The notes under the pieces were generated by a model. The model saw only the letters and a list, made by a program, of their open reading frames with translations, was not told the origin of the DNA and ran no database searches. A program made the position numbers and the translations under genes. Source: DASPKX01 sp035627835 (GTDB lineage Bacteria; Verrucomicrobiota; Verrucomicrobiia; Limisphaerales; SXQI01). From it: DNA of 64,000 bases. Numbering within the stretch: the stretch's first letter is position 1; each line of letters begins with the position of its first letter. Below, piece after piece: positions 17,577 to 28,858 of this stretch. Location: positions 40,343 to 104,342 of the forward strand of contig DASPKX010000094.1 in the NCBI GenBank assembly GCA_035627835.1, read 5' to 3'.

Positions 17577-17619
17577 AAACCGCCCTTGAGGTTGAATACC
17601 CCCTGTGCCCAGCCCGTCA

Positions 17620-18228
17620 ATGAATCTGGAAGTTAAGATCGAATACGCCAATGCCGCCGACGAGCAGCTCGTTAAAGCCGCTCAAAAGGGTGATATGGCC
17701 GCATTCGAGGAGCTGGTTGCCAGGCACCGGGACAAAGTTTACGCGCGCGCGTTCAGCATGCTGCGTAACGAGGATGAGGCGGTCGACGTCTCTCAGGAAG
17801 CGTGGGTGAAGGCCTGGCAGCGGTTGGTGCAGTTCCAGGGCGATTCTAGTTTCGCTACCTGGATGACGAGAATCGTCATTAATCTGTGCCTGGATCAGCT
17901 CCGGAAGAACAAACGGGTCCGGGCGGAATCGATCGAGAAACTGGACGAAGAGTTGGGTGGGGTCGAGCGGCAGATGCCGGTGGTGAACCCGAATCCAACA
18001 GCGGGGTTGGAGCGTGAAGAACTCAGGGCGCGAATTGATAAGGCGCTGGGCCAGCTCTCACACGAACATCGGACAGTGCTCGTCTTGCACGAGTTTGAAG
18101 ATTTGGAATACAAGGCCATTGCGAAACGTATGGGCTGCTCCATCGGGACGGTGATGTCGCGGTTGTTTTATGCGCGGCGGAAAATGGCCACATTGCTAGC
18201 GAGTTTTAAACGAGAGGAACTGAAATGA
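17620..18228 (+). CDS. RNA polymerase sigma factor, ECF (sigma-70 family)
   Basis: A 202-residue ECF sigma factor. Region 2 (about 17-85) contains FEELVARHRDKVYARAFSML, EAVDVSQEAWVKAWQRL and FATWMTRIVINLCLDQLR. Region 4 (about 140-195) has LSHEHRTVLVLHEFEDLEY and IGTVMSRLFYARRKM. It would direct core RNA polymerase to a dedicated promoter set. The stop overlaps the start of a small membrane protein (ATGA), the standard arrangement with a cognate anti-sigma factor. ATG 17620 is chosen; GTG 17605 is an alternative. Confidence 0.92.
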   Translation: MNLEVKIEYANAADEQLVKAAQKGDMAAFEELVARHRDKVYARAFSMLRNEDEAVDVSQEAWVKAWQRLVQFQGDSSFATWMTRIVINLCLDQLRKNKRVRAESIEKLDEELGGVERQMPVVNPNPTAGLEREELRARIDKALGQLSHEHRTVLVLHEFEDLEYKAIAKRMGCSIGTVMSRLFYARRKMATLLASFKREELK

Positions 18229-18680
18229 ATTCCGATTTGGAAATTCAGGCTTATCTGGACAACGAGCTGACTTCCGCCCAGGCGCGGCAGGTCGCGTTGC
18301 GCATGGATAAGGACGCTGATGCTGAGCGTTTGTTCCGCGAGCTGCGCGCCGTCAAGAAAGCCCTGGCCGAAGCGGAGCCTGAACATAAGCTCACCGAGCC
18401 GCGTGAATTTTATTTCGCCCAGATCGTTCAACGGATCGATCGCGCGGAAGCTCTCGCTGCTGAGCAACGCGTTGAGGTTCCCTGGTGGCGCCGCGCCATT
18501 GCCCCTATTGCAGGCGTCGCCGCTGTGAGCGCAGTTGCCTTCCTCCTGGCAAGAACCGCCACGCCCACCACCAACTTTGCTCAGGAAACCGGTCCCCGCA
18601 CTCACGAAAGCGGCGCCATCACCTTCCGCTCCCATGCCGATGGCATGACGATTGTTTGGATTGACGGTCAAAAGGAGTAA
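18225..18680 (+). CDS. Probable anti-sigma factor (single-pass membrane protein)
   Basis: A 151-residue protein. The first 30 residues (LEIQAYLDNELTSAQARQVAL) resemble the N-terminal helix of zinc-finger-type anti-sigma factors, although no CHxxC zinc site is seen. A transmembrane helix lies at about 90-108 (IAPIAGVAAVSAVAFLLA), leaving about 40 residues outside, ending MTIVWIDGQKE. Translational coupling to the ECF gene gives most of the support. It should sequester the sigma factor at the inner face of the membrane. Confidence 0.7.
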   Translation: MNSDLEIQAYLDNELTSAQARQVALRMDKDADAERLFRELRAVKKALAEAEPEHKLTEPREFYFAQIVQRIDRAEALAAEQRVEVPWWRRAIAPIAGVAAVSAVAFLLARTATPTTNFAQETGPRTHESGAITFRSHADGMTIVWIDGQKE

Positions 18681-18703
18681 CCCAAATACTCTCCCCGCTC
18701 CCA

Positions 18704-19153
18704 ATGAAGCCTTTTCAACCCCTCGCATGGCTGGTGCTGTCTCTGATGCTCTGCGGCATTGGCGCTGCTGAGTCTTTTGGCGCGGAGCTTAACCTCAAAG
18801 CCCAGCTCATTTGGGGCAGCGAGGAACCGCTGAAGGACACCAAATGCCCGGTTGTTGAAGGAGCCCTTGCGGAGAAGCTGAAGAAAGTCTTCAAGTGGAA
18901 GCACTACTATGAAGTGAAGAAGGCCGACGTGGCTGCCCCTGCGGATAAGCCCAAACGCCACACCATGAGCGATAAGTGCCAGATTGAGCTGCAAAGTTTC
19001 GGTAAAGCCGATGTCGAAGTGAAGATCTTCGGCGAAGGCAAGCACCTACGCACCGTCCGACAGCCGATCCCCCCCGGCGAAATGCTCGTTTTGGCTGGCG
19101 ATGACAAAAACGACACCGCTTGGTTCGTCGTCCTCACAAATACTTCCAAGTAG
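18704..19153 (+). CDS. Hypothetical exported protein of the sigma/anti-sigma unit
   Basis: A 149-residue protein with a signal peptide (about 1-26, AESFGAE). The mature part is a small beta-rich domain: LNLKAQLIWGSEEP, FKWKHYYEVKKADV and LVLAGDDKNDTAWFVVLTN. I do not recognise the family. It begins 23 bases after the anti-sigma gene and is presumably co-transcribed, which suggests a periplasmic role linked to the ECF regulon. Two lone cysteines (in TKCPV and DKCQIE) could form a disulfide. Confidence 0.7.
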   Translation: MKPFQPLAWLVLSLMLCGIGAAESFGAELNLKAQLIWGSEEPLKDTKCPVVEGALAEKLKKVFKWKHYYEVKKADVAAPADKPKRHTMSDKCQIELQSFGKADVEVKIFGEGKHLRTVRQPIPPGEMLVLAGDDKNDTAWFVVLTNTSK

Positions 19154-19170
19154 CTGGTTTCAAGCTACTT
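19148..19170 (+). terminator. Weak hairpin at the end of the sigma-factor unit
   Basis: AAGTAGCT (19148-19155) pairs with AGCTACTT (19163-19170) across a seven-base loop, overlapping the TAG stop. There is no T-run after it, so Rho-independent termination is doubtful. It may simply be a transcript-end stabiliser. Confidence 0.3.
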
Positions 19171-19396
19171 ACATCATCCAGGGATTTTCCGGCGCTTTTT
19201 CTGCCGCTCGGCGTCCATAGATTCTAGCTTCTACATACAACCTGTGCCGTTCCCCCGTTGATAAGCCACAACCTATGGTGGCCCAGCTTTGCTCATCGGG
19301 GTAAATAACAGTTGTGTTTCCGCTGATATTAACTATCTTCTTCGACCGGGCAAACTGTGGCGTTAAAGCCGCTCTTCTTTGCCCGCCTTTTGCGTT

Positions 19397-21862
<2,466 letters not shown>

Positions 21863-21889
21863 CGAAGCCACTGCCGCACCCTATTTCGT

Positions 21890-24529
21890 ATGCCAGAACC
21901 GAAAGATCCCACCCCGCCAACGCCGCAAACGCCCTTGTTTGCCGCGAGTGAGAAGGTTGAGAAGATCAACGTGGCCGACGAGATCAAGAGTTCGTTTCTT
22001 GATTACTCGATGTCGGTCATCATCTCCCGCGCGCTCCCGGACGTGCGCGATGGGTTGAAGCCGTCCCAGCGGCGCATCTTGTATGCGATGCACGACCTGA
22101 GCCTCTTCCCCGGCCGGGCTCATCGTAAATGCGCCAAGATTTGCGGTGACACCAGCGGTAACTATCACCCTCACGGTGAAGCTGTTATTTATCCAACCCT
22201 CGTGCACATGGCCCAACCCTGGGCGATGCGCGAGCGTCTCATTGATGGCCAGGGAAACTTCGGCTCGATCGAAGGCGATCCTCCAGCCGCCATGCGTTAC
22301 ACCGAGGCGCGGATGACGCACCTCGGCGCCGCGCTCATGGAGGACATGGACAAGGACACCGTCGATTTCGTCCCGAACTACGACGAAACCCGCGAAGAGC
22401 CTGTCGTGTTCCCGGCAGCCTTCCCAAACCTCCTGGTCAACGGCGGCACCGGTATCGCCGTCGGCATGGCCACGAATATTCCGCCGCACAATCTGTCCGA
22501 AATCATCGACGGCATCTGCGCGCAAATCGACAACCCTAACATCACTGTTAAGGAGTTGATGAAGCACGTGAAGGGGCCTGACTTCCCGACCGGCGCAATG
22601 ATCTGCGGTCGCGACGGGATAAAGTCCTACTTCGAAACAGGCCGCGGCAGCGTTAAGGTGCGCGGTAAAGTTGGCGTGGAGCAGCTGAAAGGTGGTCGCG
22701 AGCAGATCATCATTAGCGAGATTCCGTACAACGTGAATCGCGCGACGCTCGTCGAGCGCATCGCTGAGCTGGTCAATGAGAAGGTCATTGGCGACATCAC
22801 CGCCATTCGCGATGAATCCGACGAAAACACCCGTGTTGTCGTTGAGATCAAGCGCGACGCCATCCCCAAGGTGGTGATCAACAATCTCTACAAGCACACC
22901 TCGCTGGAGACGAGCTTCAGCGTGAACATGCTCGGGATTGATCATGGCCGCCCGAAGATCCTGAACCTCAAGGAGCTGATCAATTGCTACATCGAGCATC
23001 GCCGCGAAGTCATTTTGCGCCGCACTCGCTACGAGCTTCGCAAGGCTGAAGAGCGCGCTGAAATCCTGGAAGGTTATCTCATCGCATTGGCGAACATGGA
23101 TGATTTCATCCGCATCATTCGCCAGTCCGCCAACCGCGAAGAAGCCCGCGTGAAGTTGATGGCCTACGACTTCACTCGGAACACAGTCGAGAAGCTCGGC
23201 ATCCTCATCCGCAGCGAAGCCCGCCTGACGAATGGCCGTTATTCTTTCAGCGAGGTTCAGACGAACGCAATTTTGGAACTGCGCCTTTACCAACTCACCG
23301 GCCTCGAGCGCGACAAGATCCGCGGCGAGTACACCGAGTTGCTCAAGCGCATCGAGGACTTGATCGACATTCTCGCGAAGGAATCTCGCGTTCTCACCAT
23401 CATCAAAAACGAACTCAAGGTCATCAAGGAGAAGCATGGCAATCCTCGCATGACGGAGATCGTCGCGGACGAAGGCGAGATGGCCATCGAGGATCTGATC
23501 GCCAACGAAGGTGTCATCATCACCATCACCCACAATGGTTTGATCAAGCGCACAAACGTCAGCTCCTACCGCTCGCAACGGCGCGGCGGCAAAGGCGTGA
23601 TCGGCATGGCTACACGCGAAGGCGCTGATGGTGAGAGCAGTGACTTTATCGAGCATCTCTTCACCGCCAGCACCCACGACTTCCTCATGTTCTTCACGAA
23701 CAAAGGACGCGTCTATGTGGAGCGCGTGCATGAGATTCCCGACATGGGCCGCGCCGCCAAAGGCCGGAGCATTGCGAACCTTCTCGAATTGCAGAGCGGC
23801 GAGACTATTGCCGCGCTCATTCGCGTGAATTCCAAGCTCGGCCCAAATAAGGAAGATCAAACCTGGGAGCAGCCGCACTTCCTCTTCTTTGCCACGCAGC
23901 AAGGAACAGTGAAGAAGACCGCCCTCTCAGACTTCGGCAACGTGCGCAAAGGCGGCATCATTGCCATCGGCATTGATCCTGATGACGCGCTCATCGAAGT
24001 TAAGCTGACCAGCGGCAGCGATGATGTTGTGCTCATTACCAAGGACGGCATGAGCATCCGCTTCAACGAAGATGATGTTCGCTGCATGGGCCGCCCTGCG
24101 GCTGGTGTCCGCGGCATCTCGTTGGAAAAAGGCGACGCCGTGGTCGCGCTCGCGGTCGTTGTGGCTGATGCAACTCTGCTCGTTGCCGGCGAAAACGGAA
24201 TCGGCAAGCGCACCGACTTCGGTGAATACCGAATCCAGAGCCGGGGCGGCAAAGGCATCATCACCATGAAGACCAACGAGAAGACCGGCTCAGTTGTCGG
24301 CGCTCTCACTGTCCGCGACAACGACGAGATCATGCTCATCACCACCGGCGGACAAATGGTCCGGACTCGCGTGGAAGATATTCGCGAAGCCGGCCGCAAC
24401 ACCCAGGGCGTGAAACTCATCAACCTGGATGCCAAGGACAAACTCCAAGCGATCGCTCCAGTCATCAGCGAGCGCGACGAAGAGCAAGCCGAGGCCGAAG
24501 CGGATCCTCAGCTGAAGACTGGCATCTAA
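21890..24529 (+). CDS. gyrA: DNA gyrase subunit A
   Basis: An 879-residue subunit. The breakage-reunion domain has DYSMSVIISRALPDVRDGLK and the catalytic Tyr137 in AAMRYTEARM. The C-terminal pinwheel contains the GyrA box QRRGGKG near residue 564, which separates it from ParC. In the quinolone-determining region the sequence is HPHGEAVIYPT. The positions matching E. coli Ser83 and Asp87 are therefore Ala98 and Pro102, so the water-metal bridge residues are absent. The N-terminus carries a 20-residue Pro/Thr-rich lead. A strong terminator follows 25 bases after the stop. Confidence 0.95.
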   Translation: MPEPKDPTPPTPQTPLFAASEKVEKINVADEIKSSFLDYSMSVIISRALPDVRDGLKPSQRRILYAMHDLSLFPGRAHRKCAKICGDTSGNYHPHGEAVIYPTLVHMAQPWAMRERLIDGQGNFGSIEGDPPAAMRYTEARMTHLGAALMEDMDKDTVDFVPNYDETREEPVVFPAAFPNLLVNGGTGIAVGMATNIPPHNLSEIIDGICAQIDNPNITVKELMKHVKGPDFPTGAMICGRDGIKSYFETGRGSVKVRGKVGVEQLKGGREQIIISEIPYNVNRATLVERIAELVNEKVIGDITAIRDESDENTRVVVEIKRDAIPKVVINNLYKHTSLETSFSVNMLGIDHGRPKILNLKELINCYIEHRREVILRRTRYELRKAEERAEILEGYLIALANMDDFIRIIRQSANREEARVKLMAYDFTRNTVEKLGILIRSEARLTNGRYSFSEVQTNAILELRLYQLTGLERDKIRGEYTELLKRIEDLIDILAKESRVLTIIKNELKVIKEKHGNPRMTEIVADEGEMAIEDLIANEGVIITITHNGLIKRTNVSSYRSQRRGGKGVIGMATREGADGESSDFIEHLFTASTHDFLMFFTNKGRVYVERVHEIPDMGRAAKGRSIANLLELQSGETIAALIRVNSKLGPNKEDQTWEQPHFLFFATQQGTVKKTALSDFGNVRKGGIIAIGIDPDDALIEVKLTSGSDDVVLITKDGMSIRFNEDDVRCMGRPAAGVRGISLEKGDAVVALAVVVADATLLVAGENGIGKRTDFGEYRIQSRGGKGIITMKTNEKTGSVVGALTVRDNDEIMLITTGGQMVRTRVEDIREAGRNTQGVKLINLDAKDKLQAIAPVISERDEEQAEAEADPQLKTGI

Positions 24530-24553
24530 CCCTCGCCGCAAAACACCTTTCAC

Positions 24554-24580
24554 AAAGGCTGCCCTCGGGCAGCCTTTTTT
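24554..24580 (+). terminator. Rho-independent terminator after gyrA
   Basis: AAAGGCTGCCC (24554-24564) pairs with GGGCAGCCTTT (24567-24577), followed by more T. The GC-rich stem, short loop and T-run are textbook. Confidence 0.9.
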
Positions 24581-24754
24581 GTTGGAACCTATCGCATTGC
24601 GAGGTGCGCGCGTGAGCTTTATGGATTGCCCTCCGGGTAAAATCCCAAAATTCCTTACCTAAAATCTGCCCAATCTGCTGATTAATTTTCTGCTCCTCCG
24701 CCACGGCTTCCAGGTTGAACAGCGCGTTCCCGCTCGGCAGAATCAGCGTATCCC

Positions 24755-25957
24755 ATGCACACGCTCACCCGCTTCGCGCTCGTAGCCTTCTCACTCGCGC
24801 TACAGCTTGCCGCTGCCGAACTCCGTTGGTGGAAGGGCAATCTCCACACCCACTCCCTCTGGAGTGATGGCGATGACTTTCCAGAAATGATTGCCAGCTG
24901 GTACAAGGAGCAAGGCTACCACTTCCTCGCGCTTTCAGATCACAACGTTTTGCTCGAGGGACAGCGCTGGATTCATGCAGACACGAACCGCGGCGGCGCC
25001 AAAGCCCTCGACCGTTACCTGCAAAAGTTCGGCACGAACTGGGTAGAGCTACGCACCACAAACAACACCCGTCAGGTTCGTCTCAAGCCGCTTCCCGAGT
25101 TTCGGACATTGCTGGAGGAGCCGCAACGTTTCCTGATGATCCCCAGCGAAGAGATCACCGACCGCCACGGGTTGGCCCCCGTGCATATGAACGTCACCAA
25201 CCCGCGCGAGTTCATCAAACCCAGCGGCGGCAACAGCGTCCTTGAAGTCATGCAGAACAACGTGAACGCTGTGCTGAAGCAGCGGCAGGAAACCGGCCAG
25301 CCGATGTTCCCGCATCTGAACCACCCAAACTTCGGCTGGGGCGTCAAAGCGGAAGACCTCATGCGCGTCGAGGGAGAGAAATTCTTCGAGGTCTATAACG
25401 GCCATCCGCAAGTGAACAACGACGGCGACGCCCGCCGCCCTTCCACAGACAAGATGTGGGACATCATTCTGGCGTATCGCTTAAACCAGCCCGCGCGTGA
25501 GATCATGTATGGCATCGGCGTGGACGACTCCCATCACTACTTCAACCAAGGCCCCGCCATGAGCAACAGCGGCCGCGGCTGGGTCATGGTTCGAGCGCGC
25601 TATCTCACCCCCGAGCACATCATCCACGCCATGGAAGCGGGAGATTTCTATGCATCCAGCGGGGTGGAGTTGGTCGATGTGCGCCGCACGGAGAACGATC
25701 TGCGTTTGGAAATCAAACCGTCGGCTGGCGTGAAGTATCGCACACAGTTTATTGGAACGCTCGCCTCTACCAGTCCCAGTCCTGAAATTGGCGCCGTGTT
25801 GAAGGAAGTCGAAGGCTCGCTCGCTACTTACTCGTTTTCCGGTCAGGAGCTGTATGTCCGCGCCAAAATAATCTCAGACCGCCGCAAGCCGAATGGCGTT
25901 GGCACCACCGAAGTCGAATGCGCCTGGATCCAGCCACACCTCCCAAAGCCAAGGTGA
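24755..25957 (+). CDS. Exported PHP-domain phosphoesterase-like protein
   Basis: A 400-residue protein with a signal peptide (about 1-20). The PHP motif GNLHTHSLWSDGDDFP (His-x-His and Asp) starts at about residue 28; YHFLALSDHNVL and FPHLNHPNFGWG supply further metal ligands, and GIGVDDSHHYF lies near the end. PHP domains coordinate two or three metals and hydrolyse phosphoesters; exported members of this type have no established substrate. It stands alone, 225 bases after gyrA, beyond the terminator. Confidence 0.8.
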   Translation: MHTLTRFALVAFSLALQLAAAELRWWKGNLHTHSLWSDGDDFPEMIASWYKEQGYHFLALSDHNVLLEGQRWIHADTNRGGAKALDRYLQKFGTNWVELRTTNNTRQVRLKPLPEFRTLLEEPQRFLMIPSEEITDRHGLAPVHMNVTNPREFIKPSGGNSVLEVMQNNVNAVLKQRQETGQPMFPHLNHPNFGWGVKAEDLMRVEGEKFFEVYNGHPQVNNDGDARRPSTDKMWDIILAYRLNQPAREIMYGIGVDDSHHYFNQGPAMSNSGRGWVMVRARYLTPEHIIHAMEAGDFYASSGVELVDVRRTENDLRLEIKPSAGVKYRTQFIGTLASTSPSPEIGAVLKEVEGSLATYSFSGQELYVRAKIISDRRKPNGVGTTEVECAWIQPHLPKPR

Positions 25958-26097
25958 TAGAAAATCAGCGATGCGCATGCTCCACCCGATATGCTCCAAA
26001 GGGGGTAGCAGATGAGGTAACGAGCCCTCAGGAATTAATGTTCCCGATCTCTTCGATCCTTTGCCCGTTCACTCCACGCTGTGATTACAGTGCTCCC

Positions 26098-26391
26098 ATG
26101 AAAATTGACCCATCTGAAACGTTACTGACGGGTAATTGGCTATTTGATGCCGGGCAGATCAAAGGCGACATGCCATGCGAACGCATTCACGCTTTGATCA
26201 TGTCACATTTGATTTTGCTCGCGCGTGATTCGAGTGGGTGGGACTCACTTTATGTGGATCCTGCAGACAAACGGCTTTGGGAGTTGACCTACCCTCAGAG
26301 CGAACTGCATGGAAGCGGCCCACCTCAGCTTCGCGCGCTTACAACTACCGAGGCTCGCAAGAAATACGACGTGGATACGAGTCAGCTGTGA
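26098..26391 (+). CDS. Imm27-like immunity protein
   Basis: A 97-residue protein starting MKIDPSETLLTGNWLFD. Its second half has SSGWDSLYVDPADKRLWELT and TYPQSELHGSGPPQL, matching my memory of the Imm27 immunity family, whose signature is E-L-TYPQSE-HGGGPP. Such proteins neutralise the toxin domain of a polymorphic toxin or contact-dependent system. No toxin gene is adjacent, so it may be an orphan that protects against neighbours. The upstream open frame is rejected because the family start is at ATG 26098. Confidence 0.65.
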   Translation: MKIDPSETLLTGNWLFDAGQIKGDMPCERIHALIMSHLILLARDSSGWDSLYVDPADKRLWELTYPQSELHGSGPPQLRALTTTEARKKYDVDTSQL

Positions 26392-26591
26392 GGCCCTCGT
26401 GCGGTCGCTGCACACTGAACTTGTGGACAATGACGTGGAAGGCTATTGCATAAGTAGTCACTGCCGTTACATGAAGAACTCGCAGCAACGGCTGGGATCC
26501 GTGCTCTATTTGTAAGATAGCTATAAGAGGGAGAGAAGCCGGACTGCTCAACCAGAACACCAGCAGCGAGTGCAGGTTAGCTACCCATTTA

Positions 26592-27011
26592 ATGATTAAA
26601 AGTTGGATCAGAACGCTTGCGGGGATTGTTGTTATAACGCTGGTGATTGTCAGTATTTTCAACCGCAATACCTCGCATGGGTCGGCTCGCACTCGCAAGG
26701 AAATGGCGGAGGTGTGCAACGGAATAGTGCTCTTTCATATTGACAAGGCGCGTTTGCCGAGAGGATTTCCCACAAAAGCGGCGGAGATCTATGATGAACT
26801 AGTGCGCGACGGTCGCTACATACGGAATAAAGCGAGATGGCAACAACGGCACCAGTTCGTTGACTTCTTCGGGACACCATACCAGTTCTTTCTCTCCACA
26901 AACACATTAACACATCAGACTATGGTAGGGATTGGAAGTTGCGGGCCCAACAAACAATGCGAGGGGCAAATTGCTGATGATCTCTATTTCGAACGCATGC
27001 TCTCAGAGTGA
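26592..27011 (+). CDS. Small membrane-anchored protein, pseudopilin-like
   Basis: A 139-residue protein with an N-terminal membrane helix (about 8-25, LAGIVVITLVIVSIF) and a soluble part. VDFFGTPYQFFLS, followed by GIGSCGPNKQCEGQIADDLY, recalls the end of GspG-like pseudopilins (DFWGTPY, SxGPDG). The prepilin cleavage motif is absent, so it is unlikely to be processed as a pilin. Two cysteines near the end may pair. It sits among immunity-type genes. The function is unknown. Confidence 0.55.
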   Translation: MIKSWIRTLAGIVVITLVIVSIFNRNTSHGSARTRKEMAEVCNGIVLFHIDKARLPRGFPTKAAEIYDELVRDGRYIRNKARWQQRHQFVDFFGTPYQFFLSTNTLTHQTMVGIGSCGPNKQCEGQIADDLYFERMLSE

Positions 27012-27116
27012 TAGAAACATGCACCGGACCATACTGAGCTTACCGCTTTGAGAGAAGAGGGTCCAATAGCGTCAGCCCTTAAAGGTTCGACCCTTTCGCA
27101 CTTATTGAGCGTGACG

Positions 27117-27401
27117 TTAGCGGCTTTTCACGACTTTGGTCAGATCTTGGTAGGCCTGCTTCGCACGAGCCAAGAGTAGCAGTTCGTCGAGATCTCCCGC
27201 AGAGCGCAGTTCAGGGTTCTCGACGAAATCATCTACGTCGGAAAAAAGACGATTGAGCACATTGAACACCGTTTCAGGCAAGCGGCGGTTGTCTGCTTTA
27301 AATATGGCAAGGTACTCCTTCTCGAACTGGGTAGCAGTGATCTGGCGCGCAATGTACGCCTCAATCAGTGAGAAATATTGGTGGAGTTCGTCCTCTGTCA
27401 T
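27117..27401 (-). CDS. Colicin-immunity-like small protein
   Basis: A 94-residue acidic helical protein: IEAYIARQITATQFEKEYLA, LFSDVDDFVENPELR and DLDELLLLARAKQAYQDL. The pattern resembles the bacterial self-protective colicin-like immunity family (colicin D/E-type immunity domains). Such proteins block a cognate nuclease. No bacteriocin or toxin gene was found beside it. Direct repeats begin five bases upstream of its start codon, so its promoter was probably altered by repeat insertion. Confidence 0.55.
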   Translation of the reverse strand: MTEDELHQYFSLIEAYIARQITATQFEKEYLAIFKADNRRLPETVFNVLNRLFSDVDDFVENPELRSAGDLDELLLLARAKQAYQDLTKVVKSR

Positions 27402-27405
27402 AAAT

Positions 27406-27484
27406 GGTGGTCCAATGGGGTCTGGTGGTCCAATGGGGTCTCTTAAGGTGGTTCAATGGGGTCGTAAGGTGGTTCAATGGGGTC
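27406..27484. repeat. Four tandem copies of a 17-18-bp repeat
   Basis: GGTGGTYCAATGGGGTC occurs at 27406-27422, 27424-27440, 27447-27463 and 27468-27484. The first two copies carry C at the variable site and are spaced by 18 bases; the last two carry T and are spaced by 21. They fill the region just upstream of the colicin-immunity-like gene. Confidence 0.8.
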
Positions 27485-27585
27485 AGCTCTTAATGTTTAA
27501 CAGTTGTGAAGGGTCCGATAGCAGGGCTGACGCATCAAAAGGTTTTTCAACTCGACCAAACATGTTAAGTGTTAAAAACTGACCC
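27480..27585. mobile_element. MITE-like element with imperfect terminal inverted repeats
   Basis: The left end (27480-27501, GGGTCAGCTCTTAATG...) and the reverse complement of the right end (27564-27585) agree at 17 of 22 bases, both outer ends being GGGTCAG. The 106-bp interior has no credible gene. Similar GGGTCAG-ended sequences often flank IS200/REP-associated transposase genes as I recall, so a non-autonomous remnant is inferred. The last tandem repeat copy overlaps its left end. Confidence 0.5.
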
Positions 27586-27633
27586 TTCACTCGCATTGCC
27601 CCCATCCTTCCGCACTTTGAGAAGCAGCGAAAT

Positions 27634-28077
27634 TTAGAGCCGTCCTCTCAATGGAGCGACAGACAATTGATCGAACGTGCACCTTATGAGTTCGGTGCAA
27701 ATGCTGGACTTTTCTGCGGCTCTCATGATTTGCCGAAGCTGCAGAGCCGTGTCGCGTATATCGAACCGACCGTTCTCAATGCAAAGCGCCGCGACTGCAT
27801 TATTTAGATCCGCAGCCGAAGGTTTTGCCTTACGGCAAGTAAGTTCGCTAAAGGCGATCAAATGCCACAGCTTATCATCCGTGTCAAAAAACTGCCTGAT
27901 GGAGGCCCGCTCGGTGGACTGCAGATGGGCGTAAATAGCCGCAACGCTCTCAACCCAAGCTAGGTTCTCACCGTCTAAAGCCAAATTGGTTTCAAGTTTG
28001 TTGTTCTGTAGCCGGACACGGAAGGGAAGTGAAAAGTTCTTCTCTGATCCTGCTTTGAGAAGCGTTGAAATATCCAT
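27634..28077 (-). CDS. Hypothetical protein in the immunity-gene island
   Basis: A 147-residue soluble protein that I do not recognise. It starts MDISTLLKAGSEKNF and has helical segments ending LRQIMRAAEKSSICTELIRC. ATG 28077 has AAAGGA eight bases upstream, a good ribosome-binding site, so it is likely expressed. Its size and neighbours would fit another immunity-type protein, but nothing in the sequence proves it. Confidence 0.6.
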   Translation of the reverse strand: MDISTLLKAGSEKNFSLPFRVRLQNNKLETNLALDGENLAWVESVAAIYAHLQSTERASIRQFFDTDDKLWHLIAFSELTCRKAKPSAADLNNAVAALCIENGRFDIRDTALQLRQIMRAAEKSSICTELIRCTFDQLSVAPLRGRL

Positions 28078-28125
28078 TTTTCAGTCCTTTACCAGTCGCT
28101 TGCCCGCTCCACCGCCTTTTGGTAG

Positions 28126-28145
28126 GCCCGGTCCCCTGACCGGGC
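28126..28145. repeat. REP-like hairpin (GCCCGGTC family)
   Basis: GCCCGGTC (28126-28133), a four-base loop CCCT, then GACCGGGC (28138-28145). It lies between two minus-strand genes. Related hairpins occur at 33639-33656 and 53763-53781, all intergenic. Confidence 0.65.
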
Positions 28146-28211
28146 GGCCGAGGAACTGACCGAAAGGTTCTTCCTTAGTCTGCAACATTGGTGAGCGTTA
28201 AGAGGCGAAAT

Positions 28212-28646
28212 TCAATAACCTTCAGAGAGGATGAGCAGATTTGTGCCACCGGCCAAAACATATAGTCTGCGCTGATCAGCTGAACTTTTAGTAAGGAATA
28301 GCCGATCAAACGAGGACAGAGTCGCCGGAGGCACAGTTAGCTGCCTCGTGGTGCGCTCAACATAGGCGCGAATGGTGCGGTAATCAGCGGAGTGTGGCTC
28401 GATCAGGCGTAAGCCGTGCTTCGACCTTAGTTGTTCGAAGCACGCCTCGTTTGCCGTGACGAAGTAAAAACCGCGCGACTCGCGCCCACTACGCTCATGG
28501 TATTTATGGATGATGAGGTCCTCGCACTTTATCCCAACGAGTCTGCTGAATAATCGAGGGCTTCCCGGCGACTGCTCCGAACAACCTGGTAGGAGCAGTA
28601 ACGACACCGCCATCAAAGCGACGCAAAGCGGTTTTGCTTCTTTCAT
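28212..28646 (-). CDS. Small lipoprotein of unknown function
   Basis: A 144-residue lipoprotein: MKEAKPLCVALMAVSLLLLP followed by GC gives a clear lipobox. The mature part includes CEDLIIHKYHERSGRESRGF, YFVTANEACFEQLRSKHGL and a C-terminal LYVLAGGTNLLILSEGY. ATG 28646 is chosen because it places the signal peptide correctly. The upstream 14 codons of the open frame are rejected. The partner or substrate is unknown. It belongs to the accessory island at 26-29 kb. Confidence 0.6.
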   Translation of the reverse strand: MKEAKPLCVALMAVSLLLLPGCSEQSPGSPRLFSRLVGIKCEDLIIHKYHERSGRESRGFYFVTANEACFEQLRSKHGLRLIEPHSADYRTIRAYVERTTRQLTVPPATLSSFDRLFLTKSSADQRRLYVLAGGTNLLILSEGY

Positions 28647-28858
28647 GGTCACGGGCAACATGCCCCACCTCCACCAATATTCGAACAAGGTCGTGCGACT
28701 TGGCAGCCAGAAGGGTCAAACGACTATGGGCTCATCTCCAAATATTTAACAGATGCCTCAGCTCAGGAATTTTCAGCTCCCTCTCTCCGCGGGAACTGTT
28801 TTCCAGCAATCTGCGGATACCATTTCCTCCCGGCCGTAAAATTATTTCCAAATCGCCA

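Noticed and set aside
21881..23902. Minus-strand frame of 673 codons opposite gyrA
   Set aside because: gyrA is certain on the plus strand; the antisense frame reflects GC-rich third positions and matches no family.
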